Below, piece after piece: positions 9,352 through 19,784 of a stretch of 64,000 bases of DNA. The notes under the pieces were generated by a model that was not told where the DNA came from, made no database searches, and saw nothing but the letters and a program-made list of their open reading frames with translations. Made by a program: the position numbers and the translations under genes. The stretch is from contig NZ_JAHFZF010000020.1 in assembly GCF_018619435.1 (NCBI RefSeq), positions 18,792 to 82,791 on the forward strand. The letters are read 5' to 3'. The DNA comes from Rhodoferax sp. U11-2br (GTDB taxonomy: Bacteria; Pseudomonadota; Gammaproteobacteria; Burkholderiales; Burkholderiaceae_C). Positions within the stretch are counted from its first letter, which is position 1, and every line of letters begins with the position of its first letter.

Positions 9352-9849
9352 ATGCCCCACCTGATAGCGATTTATCCCGGCACCTTTGACCCGATCACCC
9401 TGGGGCATGAAGACATCGTGCGCCGTGCTGCCCAGCTGTTCGATCAGGTGATCGTCGCGGTGGCGGCCGGGCACCATAAAAAAACCATGTTTTCGGTGCA
9501 GGAACGGCTGGACATGGCGCACACCGCTTTGTCCGATGTGCCGGGTGTTGAGGTGGCGGAGTTTCACGGCCTGCTGCGTGACTTTGTTATCAGCCGGGGC
9601 GCCAAGGCGATGGTGCGTGGCCTGCGCGCGGTGACCGACTTTGACTACGAATTCCAGCTGGCGGGCATGAACCGCACCCTGATGCCTCAGGTGGAAACCA
9701 TTTTTCTGGCCCCCAGCGACAAATACCAGTTCATCTCCAGCACCCTAGTGCGCGAGATCGCCACCCTGGGTGGTGAGGTGGACGCTTTTGTGTCGCCGGG
9801 TGTCCACCAGCGGCTGCTGGCCAAAGTGCGCGGCGCTTCTGCCGCCTGA
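9352..9849 (+). CDS. coaD: Phosphopantetheine adenylyltransferase
   Basis: 165 residues, the normal length. The nucleotidyltransferase motif YPGTFDPITLGHEDI carries the (H/T)xGH signature, and ISSTLVREIATLGG is the ISSSxxR-type ATP-binding motif. It makes dephospho-CoA from 4'-phosphopantetheine and ATP, the penultimate step of coenzyme A synthesis, in the cytoplasm. It lies in a plus-strand run with rsmD upstream, and a universal stress protein and a ferredoxin downstream. Confidence 0.97.
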   Translation: MPHLIAIYPGTFDPITLGHEDIVRRAAQLFDQVIVAVAAGHHKKTMFSVQERLDMAHTALSDVPGVEVAEFHGLLRDFVISRGAKAMVRGLRAVTDFDYEFQLAGMNRTLMPQVETIFLAPSDKYQFISSTLVREIATLGGEVDAFVSPGVHQRLLAKVRGASAA

Positions 9850-9870
9850 TCTGTTTAACTGGAGAACACC

Positions 9871-10639
<769 letters not shown>

Positions 10640-10698
10640 CCCGTGGGCTGCGGGCTGTGCCGCGCAGTGCGCGCTGAGCGGGTGGTGCCCATGCTGAC

Positions 10699-11157
10699 CT
10701 AAGGTTGGTCTTTCGGCGCCGTTTTTTTAGCAGGTTTCTTCTTGGTGGGCGGGCGTCGAGCCTCGGGCACCTCGGCCACAAAACCCAGTTGTTTGGCGGT
10801 TTTGTGCTTCAAACGTTTGGGATGAACAAGCACCGGTTCTTCCCGAACCACCACCACCTGCGTTGGGGGTGTGGGTGTCAAGGCGCGTTTGACTTCGGTC
10901 GCGCGCATTGCTTTTTCCTTGGCCAGCCGGTCTTTCTCCATGTCCCGCGCCAGCTCGGCATCACGCTGGGTGATGTCGTCCTTGAGTTTTTTCTGCTGTG
11001 GGTCGCGGTTGTCGTTGACGTCTAACAGTTTGCCTCCCGGGCAGGGAGACTGGCTGTAGCTCGTGCCACATTTGTAGATATTTTCGGCTCTAGCCCAGGT
11101 AGAGAAAGCGCTGGTAGCTATAACTATTAAAGCAATTGACCAGCGCTTGGTGTTCAT
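10699..11157 (-). CDS. DUF4124 domain-containing secreted protein
   Basis: 152 residues. A signal peptide of about 24 residues ends in WARA-EN. The DUF4124 motif follows ([21 protein letters not shown]), with two Cys that probably form a disulfide. The rest is a charged helical region and a Lys/Pro/Ala-rich tail ([11 protein letters not shown]) of low complexity. It is predicted to be periplasmic or envelope-bound; no function is established for the domain. Its ATG overlaps the pth stop (ATGA), so it is translationally coupled to pth. The bases coding for the signal peptide (11080-11130) resemble the dispersed AGCCC/TAGCTAT element. Confidence 0.85.
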   Translation of the reverse strand: MNTKRWSIALIVIATSAFSTWARAENIYKCGTSYSQSPCPGGKLLDVNDNRDPQQKKLKDDITQRDAELARDMEKDRLAKEKAMRATEVKRALTPTPPTQVVVVREEPVLVHPKRLKHKTAKQLGFVAEVPEARRPPTKKKPAKKTAPKDQP

Positions 11158-11822
11158 GGTGTGGCCACTTTCATGACGGAGCTGTTGGGGTCAGCGTCTA
11201 TGGGGGGCAAGGCTGCGGGCGGCGCAGGGCGGGGAATTTTTGGCCGAGGGGGCTTGCTGGTGTGGATCAAACGGGTGGCCTGTTCCGTGTCACCCGCCAG
11301 CAGCTGTGGCAGGGCCTTGAGCGCGCGGTCAATGGTTTGTTCGATGGCGATGCGGTGGTCGGGGGAGGGCTTTTTCAACACCCAGTGCACCACCTCGGCC
11401 TTGTTGCCCGGGTGGCCGACGCCCAGGCGCAGGCGCCAGTACTGGTCGGTGCCGAGCTGGGCGTGGATGTCCCGCAGACCATTGTGGCCGGCGTGGCTGC
11501 CACCCAACTTGAGCTTGGCCTCGCCAGGCGCGATGTCCAGCTCGTCGTGGGCCACCAGCATCTCCTGCGGGCTGATCTTGAAAAAGTTGGCCAGTGCGGC
11601 CACCGACTTGCCACTCAGGTTCATGAAGGTTTGGGGCGCCAGCAGCCACACGGTTTGGCCGTTGACCACGGTGCGCGCGGTCAGGCCGTGGTAACTTTTG
11701 TCAAATACCAAGGATGTGTTGAGTGCCTTGGCAACAGCGTCAAGCCACCAAAACCCGGCATTATGTCGGGTGGCGGCGTAGTCCGGCCCGGGGTTGCCGA
11801 GGCCAACAAAGAGTCGAATCAT
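11154..11822 (-). CDS. pth: Peptidyl-tRNA hydrolase
   Basis: 222 residues. Catalytic and substrate residues are visible: [21 protein letters not shown] with the catalytic His of RHNAG, the Asn of [10 protein letters not shown], and the conserved HDELDIAPG and [12 protein letters not shown] segments. It releases peptides from prematurely dissociated peptidyl-tRNA. The C-terminus carries about 25 extra Pro/Ala-rich residues after the usual end. It follows rplY on the same strand, but a terminator lies between them, so read-through or a local promoter is needed. Confidence 0.97.
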   Translation of the reverse strand: MIRLFVGLGNPGPDYAATRHNAGFWWLDAVAKALNTSLVFDKSYHGLTARTVVNGQTVWLLAPQTFMNLSGKSVAALANFFKISPQEMLVAHDELDIAPGEAKLKLGGSHAGHNGLRDIHAQLGTDQYWRLRLGVGHPGNKAEVVHWVLKKPSPDHRIAIEQTIDRALKALPQLLAGDTEQATRLIHTSKPPRPKIPRPAPPAALPPIDADPNSSVMKVATP

Positions 11823-11846
11823 GGTGTGAATTATGCAAGCGGGCCA

Positions 11847-11871
11847 TAAAAAAAGCCCACCGAAGTGGGCT
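11847..11871 (-). terminator. Intrinsic terminator after rplY
   Basis: On the minus strand a perfect 7-bp stem (AGCCCAC/GTGGGCT) with a TTCG tetraloop is followed by seven U residues. It starts 21 bp after the rplY stop and lies before pth. Confidence 0.9.
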
Positions 11872-11891
11872 CTTGCATAGTCGCAGAGGAC

Positions 11892-12548
11892 TTATTTCTT
11901 GGCAGCGGGCTTGGCGCCTGCTTTACCGGCTGGCTTGGCTGCAGCGTCAGCAGCAGGTGCTGCTTCAGCAGCGGGCGCTTCAGCAGCGGCAACCACCACC
12001 ACCGACACCACCACCGGGTTCTTGTCGCTACCGTGAGCGATGGCCTTGACACCCTTGGGCAGAGGCAGGTCTTGCAGGTGCAGCGAGCTGCCCTTGCGCA
12101 GGCCGCTCAGGTCAACGGTGATGAACTCAGGCAGGTCTGCGGGCAGGCACAACACGTCGAGTTCGCTGATCACGTGGTTGGCGATACAACCTTCAGACTT
12201 GACGGCCACAGACTGGTCGTCACCCACGAAGTGCAATGGCACCTTCATGTGCAGTTTGGTGTTGGCGTCCACGCGTTGGAAGTCCACGTGCAGAACCAAT
12301 TGTTTGAACGGGTGCACTTGCACGTCGCGCAGCAGAACCTTTTGTTCTTTGCCACCGATGTCCATGTCCAGAACGCTGGCGTGGAAGGCTTCCTTCTTCA
12401 GGGCGTGCCACAAGGCGTTGTGGTCCACCTCGATCAGTTGGGGCTCGGTGGCACCACCGTAAACGATACCGGGTGTGCGACCGGTGATGCGCAGACGGCG
12501 GCTCGCACCCGTACCTTGCTTGGCGCGCTCAAAAGCGACTAATTTCAT
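11892..12548 (-). CDS. rplY: 50S ribosomal protein L25, long Ctc form
   Basis: 218 residues, the long two-domain form. The N-terminal L25 domain binds 5S rRNA ([20 protein letters not shown]). The C-terminal TL5/Ctc beta domain covers about residues 95-185. The last 30 or so residues are low-complexity Ala/Pro/Lys ([17 protein letters not shown]), as in many betaproteobacteria. It follows prs with a terminator between the two genes and has its own terminator downstream, so it is likely expressed from its own promoter in the gap at 12549-12594. Confidence 0.96.
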   Translation of the reverse strand: MKLVAFERAKQGTGASRRLRITGRTPGIVYGGATEPQLIEVDHNALWHALKKEAFHASVLDMDIGGKEQKVLLRDVQVHPFKQLVLHVDFQRVDANTKLHMKVPLHFVGDDQSVAVKSEGCIANHVISELDVLCLPADLPEFITVDLSGLRKGSSLHLQDLPLPKGVKAIAHGSDKNPVVVSVVVVAAAEAPAAEAAPAADAAAKPAGKAGAKPAAKK

Positions 12549-12594
12549 GTTCTAACTCCTGAAGGGGCCGACCGCGACCAGTGCGACCCTGATT

Positions 12595-12628
12595 TAAAAA
12601 AGCTCGGCACCCCGAATGGGTGACGAGC
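12595..12628 (-). terminator. Intrinsic terminator after prs
   Basis: On the minus strand GCTCG pairs with CGAGC and the inner GGGTG pairs with CACCC, around an ATTCG-type loop. The stem is followed by a run of T. It lies 16 bp after the prs stop, so prs and rplY are largely separate units. Confidence 0.85.
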
Positions 12629-12643
12629 CACTTGAGATTCCGG

Positions 12644-13621
12644 TCAGAACAGGTTGTCCTGATCAGAAAACAAACTCATGACCGACTTGCCCAGGGCAAT
12701 CCGGTGGATGGTTTCGGCAATGAGCGGTGCCACATTAAGCTGCCGGATCTTGTGGCAGGCGAGGGCATTGGGGCTCAGCGGGATGGTGTTGGTCACCACC
12801 ACTTCGTCCAAGGCCTGGCCGTTGCTGATGCGGTCGATCGCTGGGCCGGAGAAAATCGGGTGGGTGCAATAGGCATACACCTTTTTGGCTCCACGTTGTT
12901 TGAGCACCTCGGCGGCTTTGACGAGCGTGCCCGCGGTGTCGATCATGTCGTCCATGATGACGCAGTTGCGGCCTTCAATTTCACCGATCACGTGCATCAC
13001 TTCACTGACATTGGCCTTGGGACGGCGTTTGTCGATGATGGCCAGGTCACAACCGAGCTGTTTGGCCAGCGCGCGTGCACGCACCACACCACCCACGTCG
13101 GGGGAGACCACAATCAGGTCGTCGTAATTTTTCTGGCGCAGATCACCGAGCAACACCGGCGAGGCGTAAATGTTGTCCACCGGAATGTCAAAAAAGCCCT
13201 GGATCTGGTCAGCATGCAAATCCATGGTCAGCACCCGGGCCACACCCACGGCCTGCAGCATGTTGGCCACCACCTTGGCCGAAATCGGCACACGGCTGGA
13301 ACGCGGGCGGCGGTCTTGCCGGGCGTAACCAAAGTAGGGGATCACCGCGCTGATCCGTTCGGCCGATGCACGCTTGAGCGCATCGACCATGATCAGCAAT
13401 TCCATCAGGTTTTCGTTGGTCGGCTGGCAAGTGCTCTGCACCACGAACACATCGCGGGCACGCACGTTCTGTTTGATTTCGACGGTGACTTCACCGTCCG
13501 AGAACCGACCAACTTCTGCAGCACCCACACCGGTTTTGAGATGGCTGGCAATGTCTGCTGCCAACGCGGGGTTGGCATTGCCGGTAAAAACCATGAACTC
13601 GGGCGGTTGATCGGATTGCAT
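12644..13621 (-). CDS. prs: Ribose-phosphate pyrophosphokinase
   Basis: 325 residues from the ATG at 13621, which restores the family N-terminus ([20 protein letters not shown]). The ORF is open further upstream, but that part runs toward the tRNA gene and is not conserved-looking. Motifs present are the flexible catalytic loop [16 protein letters not shown], the Mg/ribose-5-phosphate site [12 protein letters not shown] and the PRPP loop [10 protein letters not shown]. It makes PRPP from ribose-5-phosphate and ATP for purines, pyrimidines, His, Trp and NAD. The ispE-tRNA-Gln-prs order is typical of betaproteobacteria. Confidence 0.97.
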   Translation of the reverse strand: MQSDQPPEFMVFTGNANPALAADIASHLKTGVGAAEVGRFSDGEVTVEIKQNVRARDVFVVQSTCQPTNENLMELLIMVDALKRASAERISAVIPYFGYARQDRRPRSSRVPISAKVVANMLQAVGVARVLTMDLHADQIQGFFDIPVDNIYASPVLLGDLRQKNYDDLIVVSPDVGGVVRARALAKQLGCDLAIIDKRRPKANVSEVMHVIGEIEGRNCVIMDDMIDTAGTLVKAAEVLKQRGAKKVYAYCTHPIFSGPAIDRISNGQALDEVVVTNTIPLSPNALACHKIRQLNVAPLIAETIHRIALGKSVMSLFSDQDNLF

Positions 13622-13684
13622 GGTATTCCCAACTGGTAGATCGCTGTTACTTCGGCATGTTGCCAAACAACATGCAAGAATATT

Positions 13685-13761
13685 TGGCAGGGGAAGAAGG
13701 ATTCGAACCTTCGCATGCTGGAATCAAAATCCAGTGCCTTAACCAGCTTGGCGACTCCCCT
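13685..13761 (-). tRNA. tRNA-Gln (anticodon TTG)
   Basis: 77 nt including the encoded CCA. On the minus strand the acceptor stem AGGGGAG pairs with TTCCCCT (one G-T pair). The anticodon stem CTGGA/TCCAG frames the loop TTTTGAT with anticodon TTG, and the T-arm contains GGTTCGAATCC. It lies between ispE and prs in the same orientation. Confidence 0.97.
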
Positions 13762-13803
13762 ACACGGGTGCATCATGCAGCATGACACACCGATAAACCT
13801 ATC

Positions 13804-14640
13804 CTAGACAGCCCACCCTTGCAGGGGATGTGCTGGCAGGTTGTTGCATAACCTGACTTGAAACGACCCAAGCGCACTGCGCGTCTCAAAATTATGCAAC
13901 GTTTGCGCAAACACCGCACTTCCAGAGCCAGTCATCCGACCAGTCAGTCCTGAAGTTTTTAACCAATCCAAAGCTTGGCTGATTTCTGGACACAACTGCT
14001 GGGCAACACTCTGCAAGTCGTTTTGACCGAAGCCAAAGGCGTCTGCAGCGAAGCCTGAAAGTATAGCGGATTTGGTGTCCCTTTTCAAATCTGGATGAGA
14101 AAAAATTCTCTGAGTTTCTAAACCCTGGTTTGGTTTGACCACCACAAACCGTGCCGAAGGCACCTCGACGGGGGTCATAATCTCGCCGATGCCGGTGACC
14201 CAGGCGTTGTGCCCCCCCAGGAAAAAAGGCACATCTGCCCCGAGTTTCAGTCCAATGGCCTTCAGGCTCGCCAGGCTCAGGTTCAGACCCCATAAGCGGT
14301 TCAAGGCCATCAAGGTGCTGGCAGCATCGGACGAGCCACCACCCATGCCGGCTTGTGCTGGTATCTGTTTATCGATGCAAATATGGGCGCCGTAGCTTGT
14401 GCCACTGGCTTGTTGCAGCGCCTGCGCAGCGCGCACTATCAGGTCGTTGGGCGGCAGGGGTGTGCTCAGGTCTTCCCGGCTGATCTGACCATCCTGGCGT
14501 AACTCGACGTGTAATGTGTCGCTCCAATCGATCAGCATGAACACCGATTCGAGCAAATGGTAGCCGTCGGGGCGGCGTCCCACGATGTGCAAAAAGAGGT
14601 TGAGCTTGGCAGGCGCGCAAATATCGTAGATGGATTTCAT
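13804..14640 (-). CDS. ispE: 4-diphosphocytidyl-2-C-methyl-D-erythritol kinase
   Basis: 278 residues, GHMP kinase family. Motifs seen are APAKLNLFLHIVGRRPDGYH at the start, the ATP-binding glycine loop PAQAGMGGGSSDAAS, and the C-terminal TGSGSAVFA loop. The enzyme phosphorylates CDP-methylerythritol in the non-mevalonate isoprenoid pathway. The ATG at 14640 gives the conserved start; an upstream in-frame ATG would add 19 unrelated residues. It lies 25 bp after lolB in a likely TPR-lolB-ispE operon. The sequence around 14040-14120 is less GC-rich than its neighbours. Confidence 0.96.
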   Translation of the reverse strand: MKSIYDICAPAKLNLFLHIVGRRPDGYHLLESVFMLIDWSDTLHVELRQDGQISREDLSTPLPPNDLIVRAAQALQQASGTSYGAHICIDKQIPAQAGMGGGSSDAASTLMALNRLWGLNLSLASLKAIGLKLGADVPFFLGGHNAWVTGIGEIMTPVEVPSARFVVVKPNQGLETQRIFSHPDLKRDTKSAILSGFAADAFGFGQNDLQSVAQQLCPEISQALDWLKTSGLTGRMTGSGSAVFAQTLHNFETRSALGSFQVRLCNNLPAHPLQGWAV

Positions 14641-14665
14641 GGTGGCAAGGGAAAAAGCCTGGAAG

Positions 14666-15184
14666 TCAGTCGTCGAGCAGCACCCGCAGTTCAGCAACTG
14701 GTTCGGGCGAGGTGCGGCGCGCCTGGATTTTGCCTTGCGCTCTTTGGGACAGGTCTACCTGCCAGCCAGGCACCACCTGTGGCTGGCCGTTCAACCAGGC
14801 AAACAAGGCGGCCACCGGCACATCGGTGCCCAGCAAGGATATGAGCAACTGCGTCAGATCGCTGAACTCACGCGTTTCGCCCCTGGCCTGTAGCTGTGCA
14901 CCAGCGGGCGACCAGGACAAAGTAGCTGCTGTGCTGCCCAGTGGGGTGAAAAATTGCAACTCGCCCTGCGCCGGGTTGCCTTGTAATTCAAAGGCTGCGC
15001 TGAAGGACTGGCCTTGTTGCGATACGGCGCTGGCATCTTCCTGCACACGCAAGGACAAACGCCCACGCCAGATCATTGGTTCAAGACCATTTTGGCCTCT
15101 GCCCCTTGTATTGCTTGCACACCCAGCTACCAAGGAAATAGCTGACAACACACCCGTGGCAAGTACGGCGCGGCGGTTCTTCAC
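14666..15184 (-). CDS. lolB: Outer-membrane lipoprotein receptor LolB
   Basis: 172 residues from a GTG at 15182-15184, which overlaps the stop of the upstream TPR gene (GTGA). Reading from this codon gives a basic start VKNRRAV and a hydrophobic stretch, then the lipobox LVAGC with the lipidated Cys at residue 22. This is far better than the longer ORF with a Pro/His-rich lead. The mature part matches LolB, with WRGRLSLRVQED at the start of the barrel. It inserts lipoproteins delivered by LolA into the outer membrane. The lolB-ispE linkage is conserved. Confidence 0.9.
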   Translation of the reverse strand: MKNRRAVLATGVLSAISLVAGCASNTRGRGQNGLEPMIWRGRLSLRVQEDASAVSQQGQSFSAAFELQGNPAQGELQFFTPLGSTAATLSWSPAGAQLQARGETREFSDLTQLLISLLGTDVPVAALFAWLNGQPQVVPGWQVDLSQRAQGKIQARRTSPEPVAELRVLLDD

Positions 15185-16911
15185 AGCGGAACACGCAGGC
15201 GTTGGATGGTGTCGCTGAGGGTGTCGTTGTCGGGGTTGATTTTGAGACCGTCGCGAAACACCTGGATGGCCTCTTGTTGTTGACCCGCTTGCCACAGAAC
15301 CTCGCCCAGATGGGCGGCTATTTCAGCGTCTGGCCGCTCTTTGTACGCGCTGCGCAACAGCCGCACGGCCTCGGTGAAGTTGCCACTGCGGAACTCGGCC
15401 CAGGCCAGGCTGTCGATGATAAAGGGGTTGTTGGGTGAAAGCTCCAAGGCCTTTTTGATCAGTGCGATGGCTTCGGGCAGGCGCATGTTGTGGTCGGCCA
15501 GCGAATAACCCAGGGCGTTGTAGGCGTTGGCGTCATCCGGCCGGGCTGCGATCAGCGTACGCAACAGCTGTTCCATCTCGGCCAGGTTGCCCAATCTTTC
15601 ATGGGCCATGGCCAACTCGTAGAGGAGTTCGAGGTCATCAGGGAACTGTTGGGTGAGTTGCTGCAAGCGGTCGCGGGCGCGCGTGAAAAATTTTTCATCC
15701 CGCAGCAGCTGCACCTCGGCTGAGCGTTTGAGCCCGGCATCGGCATCCGAGTTCTCGGGCAGACTCTGGATCAAGCTGATGGCCTCGTCCACCCGGCCTT
15801 GTTTGGCGATCAAAGCGGCCCGGCGGACCTGTGCGCGCAACACGTCTTCCGGGTTGTCGATCCGCTGTAGCCAGGCCTCGGCGGCTTTGAGATCCTTGCG
15901 CTGTTGCGCCAGCTGCGACAAGGACAAAAAGGCTTGAGAGCGGCCGCGTTTGGTCTCTGCTGCCTGTTGCAGTGCAGGCTGGGCGTCAACCAGTTCCAGG
16001 TAACGCTGGAACTGTCTTTCAGCCAGGGCAGATTGGCCGGCCTGCATGGCCAAAGCGCCGTCAATCAGCCAGGCATCGGGGTAGTCGGGGGTGTCGGTCC
16101 GGATGGTTTGCAACTGGCGCTGTGCATCGTCTTCGCGTCGGTTTTTCAGCAGAACCTTGATGTAGGCCATGCGGAATTCTGGCCGGGCGCCGGGCAGATG
16201 TTTTTTGACCAGACTCTCGGCTTGGGGCGTCTGTGGCTGCATCAGCGACAGCGCCAGCAGCGCCGGGTGTTCGGAGCGCGGGTCCATGGCCATGCCTTTG
16301 GTGGCGGCGTCCAGCGCCTTGGTGTTGTCATTGGCAGCTTGCCACAAACGCCCCACAACGGCCCACGCGGTGGCGCCCAAGCCTGGGTCGCTGAGCCAAG
16401 GGCCCAAGGCTTTCTGGAGGGTGGAGGCCGCCAGTGGCCGATCACTCATGCGCTCAAATGCTTGCGGCAGAGACCAGATCAGATCACGTCGCTCTTTGGC
16501 GGGGGCCAAGATGATCTCGCGTTTGAGGACCTCCTGGGTGTCGGCAACGCGGTTCAAGCCGAGCAGAATCTGCACGACAAAATGGTTCGCCTCCCTGGAG
16601 TCGGGAATGGCCTGGCTCCAGGCTCTGGCGGCCTGCAGTGCGGAGTCGCCCGAGCGCGCCTGCAAAGCAACCTGAACCGCGCGCCGAAACAACGCGGGCT
16701 CTTTGGTTTTTTGCGCCGCATCCAGCAGCAGTGAAAAAGCCGCCCCCGGCTCCTGCACGCGGGCGTTGATTTCACCCAGCAAGATTTCGTAGAACAGAGG
16801 TGCGTCCAGTGCAGAGCGTTTGGAGACGGGCTCCGTGGCGCTGGTGGACTGGGCATGAGCCCCGACTGAGCAGGACAGCAGCAGGGGCAGTAGGACGGAT
16901 GTGAGGCGCAT
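15181..16911 (-). CDS. Exported tetratricopeptide-repeat protein
   Basis: 576 residues. The ATG at 16911 gives a signal peptide [21 protein letters not shown]; an ATG six codons earlier would bury it. The mature protein is a long helical array with clear TPR units in the C-terminal half ([20 protein letters not shown], then [21 protein letters not shown], then [20 protein letters not shown]). It sits in the conserved spot between mutM (divergent) and lolB, with which it shares a GTGA overlap. A scaffold or envelope assembly role is plausible; nothing more specific can be read. Confidence 0.9.
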   Translation of the reverse strand: MRLTSVLLPLLLSCSVGAHAQSTSATEPVSKRSALDAPLFYEILLGEINARVQEPGAAFSLLLDAAQKTKEPALFRRAVQVALQARSGDSALQAARAWSQAIPDSREANHFVVQILLGLNRVADTQEVLKREIILAPAKERRDLIWSLPQAFERMSDRPLAASTLQKALGPWLSDPGLGATAWAVVGRLWQAANDNTKALDAATKGMAMDPRSEHPALLALSLMQPQTPQAESLVKKHLPGARPEFRMAYIKVLLKNRREDDAQRQLQTIRTDTPDYPDAWLIDGALAMQAGQSALAERQFQRYLELVDAQPALQQAAETKRGRSQAFLSLSQLAQQRKDLKAAEAWLQRIDNPEDVLRAQVRRAALIAKQGRVDEAISLIQSLPENSDADAGLKRSAEVQLLRDEKFFTRARDRLQQLTQQFPDDLELLYELAMAHERLGNLAEMEQLLRTLIAARPDDANAYNALGYSLADHNMRLPEAIALIKKALELSPNNPFIIDSLAWAEFRSGNFTEAVRLLRSAYKERPDAEIAAHLGEVLWQAGQQQEAIQVFRDGLKINPDNDTLSDTIQRLRVPL

Positions 16912-16949
16912 CCATTCATAATAATCCAAGCCCCAAGGATATTTGTCTC

Positions 16950-17765
16950 ATGCCTGAATTACCTGAAGTAGAAGTTACCCGCCGCAGCTTTGTGGATGCC
17001 ATTGAGGGCGCTCAGGTGTTGGCGGTATCCCTGGGCAAACCGCTGCGCTGGCCGCTGGCTTGCCTGCCGCAGGAATTGGTGGGCCGATCGGTCAAAACCG
17101 TGGACAGGCGCGGCAAATACTTGTTGATTGCACTGAGTCAGGGTTGGTTGCTGGTGCACCTGGGCATGTCGGGCAGCCTGCGTTTTGCCGCAGATCTGCC
17201 TGCGCCGGGTGTCCATGACCATTTTGAACTGGTCACCACGCGCGGTTGTCTGCGCTTGAACGACCCACGCCGTTTTGGTGCGGTGGTGTACGTGGAGAGT
17301 TTGAGCTCCCCTATGGCCATCAAGCTGCTGGGGCGTCTGGGCATGGAGCCGCTGTCGGAAACCTTTGAGCTTGGCCTGTTCACCCAGGGCCTCAAGCGAC
17401 GAAAGATGCCGATCAAACAGGTGTTGCTGGCGGGCGAACTGGTGGTGGGGGTGGGCAACATCTATGCGTCCGAAGCCTTGTTTCTGGCAGGTATCCGACC
17501 TACCAGCCCGGCCCATACACTCAGCCGACCCAAGGCGGCCAGGTTGTATGCGGCCATACGTGATGTGCTGGCCAGGGCGGTGGAGCAGGGGGGCAGCACC
17601 TTGCGTGATTTCTCCAGCAGTGACGGCAAACCCGGCTACTTCCAGCTGGAAGCCATGGTCTATGGTCGCGCGGGTTTGCCGTGCAAGCGGTGTGACACGG
17701 TCATCAAACTGCTGCGCCAGGGCCAGCGATCCACATTTTACTGCCCGACCTGTCAGAAAGCCTGA
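16950..17765 (+). CDS. mutM: Formamidopyrimidine-DNA glycosylase
   Basis: 271 residues. The catalytic N-terminus MPELPEVE (Pro2, Glu3) is intact, as are the segment [11 protein letters not shown] of the helix-two-turn-helix and the C-terminal zinc finger [15 protein letters not shown]...CPTC. It excises 8-oxoguanine and other oxidised purines and nicks the abasic site. With mutY only one gene away, the window holds both base-excision enzymes of the 8-oxoG defence system. It is divergent from the TPR gene, 38 bp apart. Confidence 0.98.
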   Translation: MPELPEVEVTRRSFVDAIEGAQVLAVSLGKPLRWPLACLPQELVGRSVKTVDRRGKYLLIALSQGWLLVHLGMSGSLRFAADLPAPGVHDHFELVTTRGCLRLNDPRRFGAVVYVESLSSPMAIKLLGRLGMEPLSETFELGLFTQGLKRRKMPIKQVLLAGELVVGVGNIYASEALFLAGIRPTSPAHTLSRPKAARLYAAIRDVLARAVEQGGSTLRDFSSSDGKPGYFQLEAMVYGRAGLPCKRCDTVIKLLRQGQRSTFYCPTCQKA

Positions 17766-17834
17766 CAGGTGTCGCGCAGGGGACACGTTGGCGAGGGTGC
17801 TATATTGATCGACGACCCACGTTTTGGAGGCAGA

Positions 17835-19784
17835 TTGGGAACTTCATTTAACGACAAATTCGACCAGCACAGCGCTTGGCGGCGGGAGTTTGCCTTGCGC
17901 CTCAAGCTGCTGTCCCAATGGTTGAAGGACCAGGATCTGCTGGACGCCTCGGTGGAAGACCGTTTGCACCGGCTTGAAACCCAGGTGCGTGTCGACAAGG
18001 TGACGGTGGCCTTTGTTGCCGAGTTTTCGCGTGGCAAGTCGGAGTTGATCAACGCGATTTTTTTTGCGGGTTATGGTCGGCGCATCATGCCTGCCAGTGC
18101 CGGGCGCACCACCATGTGTCCCACCGAGATGGCCTATGACCCGGAAGTCCCGCCGTGTTTGCGCCTGTTGCCCATCGAGACCCGCCTGCAGCCGCAGTCC
18201 CTCATGGAGTGGCGCTTGGCACCCGAGAAGTGGGAGCGGCTGGAGCTGGAGGTCAACAACCCGAAGCAACTGGCCGAAGCGTTTGCCAAAGTGGCAGAAA
18301 CCCGTCGTGTCACGCAGGACGAGGCGCGTGCCCTGGGCTTCTGGCACAGCGACGACGGCAATGCAGTGCCTGATGCCAATGGCCTGTTGGAGGTGCCCAA
18401 GTGGCGCCACGCCTTGATCAACATCGCCCACCCTTTGCTCAAGCAGGGCCTGGTCATTCTGGATACACCGGGCTTGAATGCGATTGGTGCCGAGCCTGAA
18501 CTCACGGTCAGCCTGATCCCGCAAGCGCAGGCGGTGGTGTTTATCCTGGGTGCCGACACCGGGGTGACCCAATCTGATCTGTCGATCTGGCGTGAACACC
18601 TGGTGGAAGACGGGCAGGACCTGTCAACACGCCTGGTGGTGCTGAACAAGATCGACACCTTGTGGGACGCACTGGACAGCCCGCAAGAGGTTCAGGCACA
18701 GATTGAGCGGCAAAAACGCGGTTCGGCCGAGATTCTGGGTATTCCCGCAGACCAAGTGGTGGCGGTGTCGGCCCAGAAAGGCCTGCTTGCCAAGGTCAAG
18801 AATGACGCAGCGCTGCTCAAACGCAGTTGCCTCGAGCAATTGGAAGATGCCTTGAGCCAGGACATCATGGGGCGGCGGCAAAAAATTCTGGGCGCAGCGG
18901 TGAGCCGTGGCATCACTGCCCTGCGCGGTGAAACCGGTCGCTGTGTGCACATCCGCCGCCGTGACCTGACCGAGCAGCTGCTGGAACTCAAAGGTTTGCA
19001 GGGCAAGAACCAACCTGTGATCAAAAACATGCGGGCGAGGGTGGCGCAGGAGCAGGCCGAATTTGATGCTGCTGGCGTCAAGATTCACGCGGTGCGTTCG
19101 GTGCACTTGAAACTGATCCGTGAAATTTTTGGCTTGCTCGGTCCGAAGGCCCTCAAGGACGAGATGGCGCAACTGACCGCGGCGCTCAAGCAAAAAGGCT
19201 TCAAACTGGGTATCAAGCGCTCTTATGGTGAAACCTTCGAACGGCTGCGTGCCAATTTGCGCCAGGTGCATGCCAAGGGGCTCGACATCCACGCCATGTT
19301 GGCGGCTACCTTTTTGCAACTCAACACCGAGTACGGTTTCTCGCTGCAGGTGCCTGATGAGCCCCAGATGGCGCCGTATCTGAGCGACCTGGACCTGATT
19401 GAGCGCAGCCATGTGCAATACCTCGGCATCGGCAACGCTTTCAGACTGGCACAACCCGAGTTTGCGGATCGCCTGGTGCGGGCGCTGAGCACCCGATTGC
19501 GCACTGTCAATGAAACCGTGCTGGGAGATATTGAGGCTTGGAGCAAGTCGGCCGCTTCGCAGCTGGACTCGCAACTGCGCGAACGGCGCAAGAACTTTGT
19601 GAGGCGGCTCGAAGCGATTGACCGTATTGGCCAGGCATCGAGTGGACTCGACGAACGCATTGAGGACATTAATGCCCGCAGCACTGAGTTGGATCAGGTT
19701 GAACTCAAGCTGGTGGAGTTGACCGACTCGCTGCTGCAGATGACCACCGCCGCGCGTTTCGGGGTGGCCGTGCATGCTTCCTGA
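17835..19784 (+). CDS. Dynamin-family GTPase
   Basis: 649 residues from a TTG at 17835, preceded by a strong GGAGG at 17826-17830. The frame is open from a GTG at 17769, but that has no clear ribosome binding site. The GTPase domain has G1 EFSRGKSE, G3 DTPGLNAIG and G4 LNKID (around residues 60-285). The usual first Gly of the P-loop is Ala (VAEFSRGKS). A long helical stalk follows, with charged stretches near the end. Bacterial dynamin-like proteins remodel or protect membranes; the role here is unknown. It lies between mutM and mutY, and its stop overlaps the mutY start by 11 bp. Confidence 0.85.
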   Translation: MGTSFNDKFDQHSAWRREFALRLKLLSQWLKDQDLLDASVEDRLHRLETQVRVDKVTVAFVAEFSRGKSELINAIFFAGYGRRIMPASAGRTTMCPTEMAYDPEVPPCLRLLPIETRLQPQSLMEWRLAPEKWERLELEVNNPKQLAEAFAKVAETRRVTQDEARALGFWHSDDGNAVPDANGLLEVPKWRHALINIAHPLLKQGLVILDTPGLNAIGAEPELTVSLIPQAQAVVFILGADTGVTQSDLSIWREHLVEDGQDLSTRLVVLNKIDTLWDALDSPQEVQAQIERQKRGSAEILGIPADQVVAVSAQKGLLAKVKNDAALLKRSCLEQLEDALSQDIMGRRQKILGAAVSRGITALRGETGRCVHIRRRDLTEQLLELKGLQGKNQPVIKNMRARVAQEQAEFDAAGVKIHAVRSVHLKLIREIFGLLGPKALKDEMAQLTAALKQKGFKLGIKRSYGETFERLRANLRQVHAKGLDIHAMLAATFLQLNTEYGFSLQVPDEPQMAPYLSDLDLIERSHVQYLGIGNAFRLAQPEFADRLVRALSTRLRTVNETVLGDIEAWSKSAASQLDSQLRERRKNFVRRLEAIDRIGQASSGLDERIEDINARSTELDQVELKLVELTDSLLQMTTAARFGVAVHAS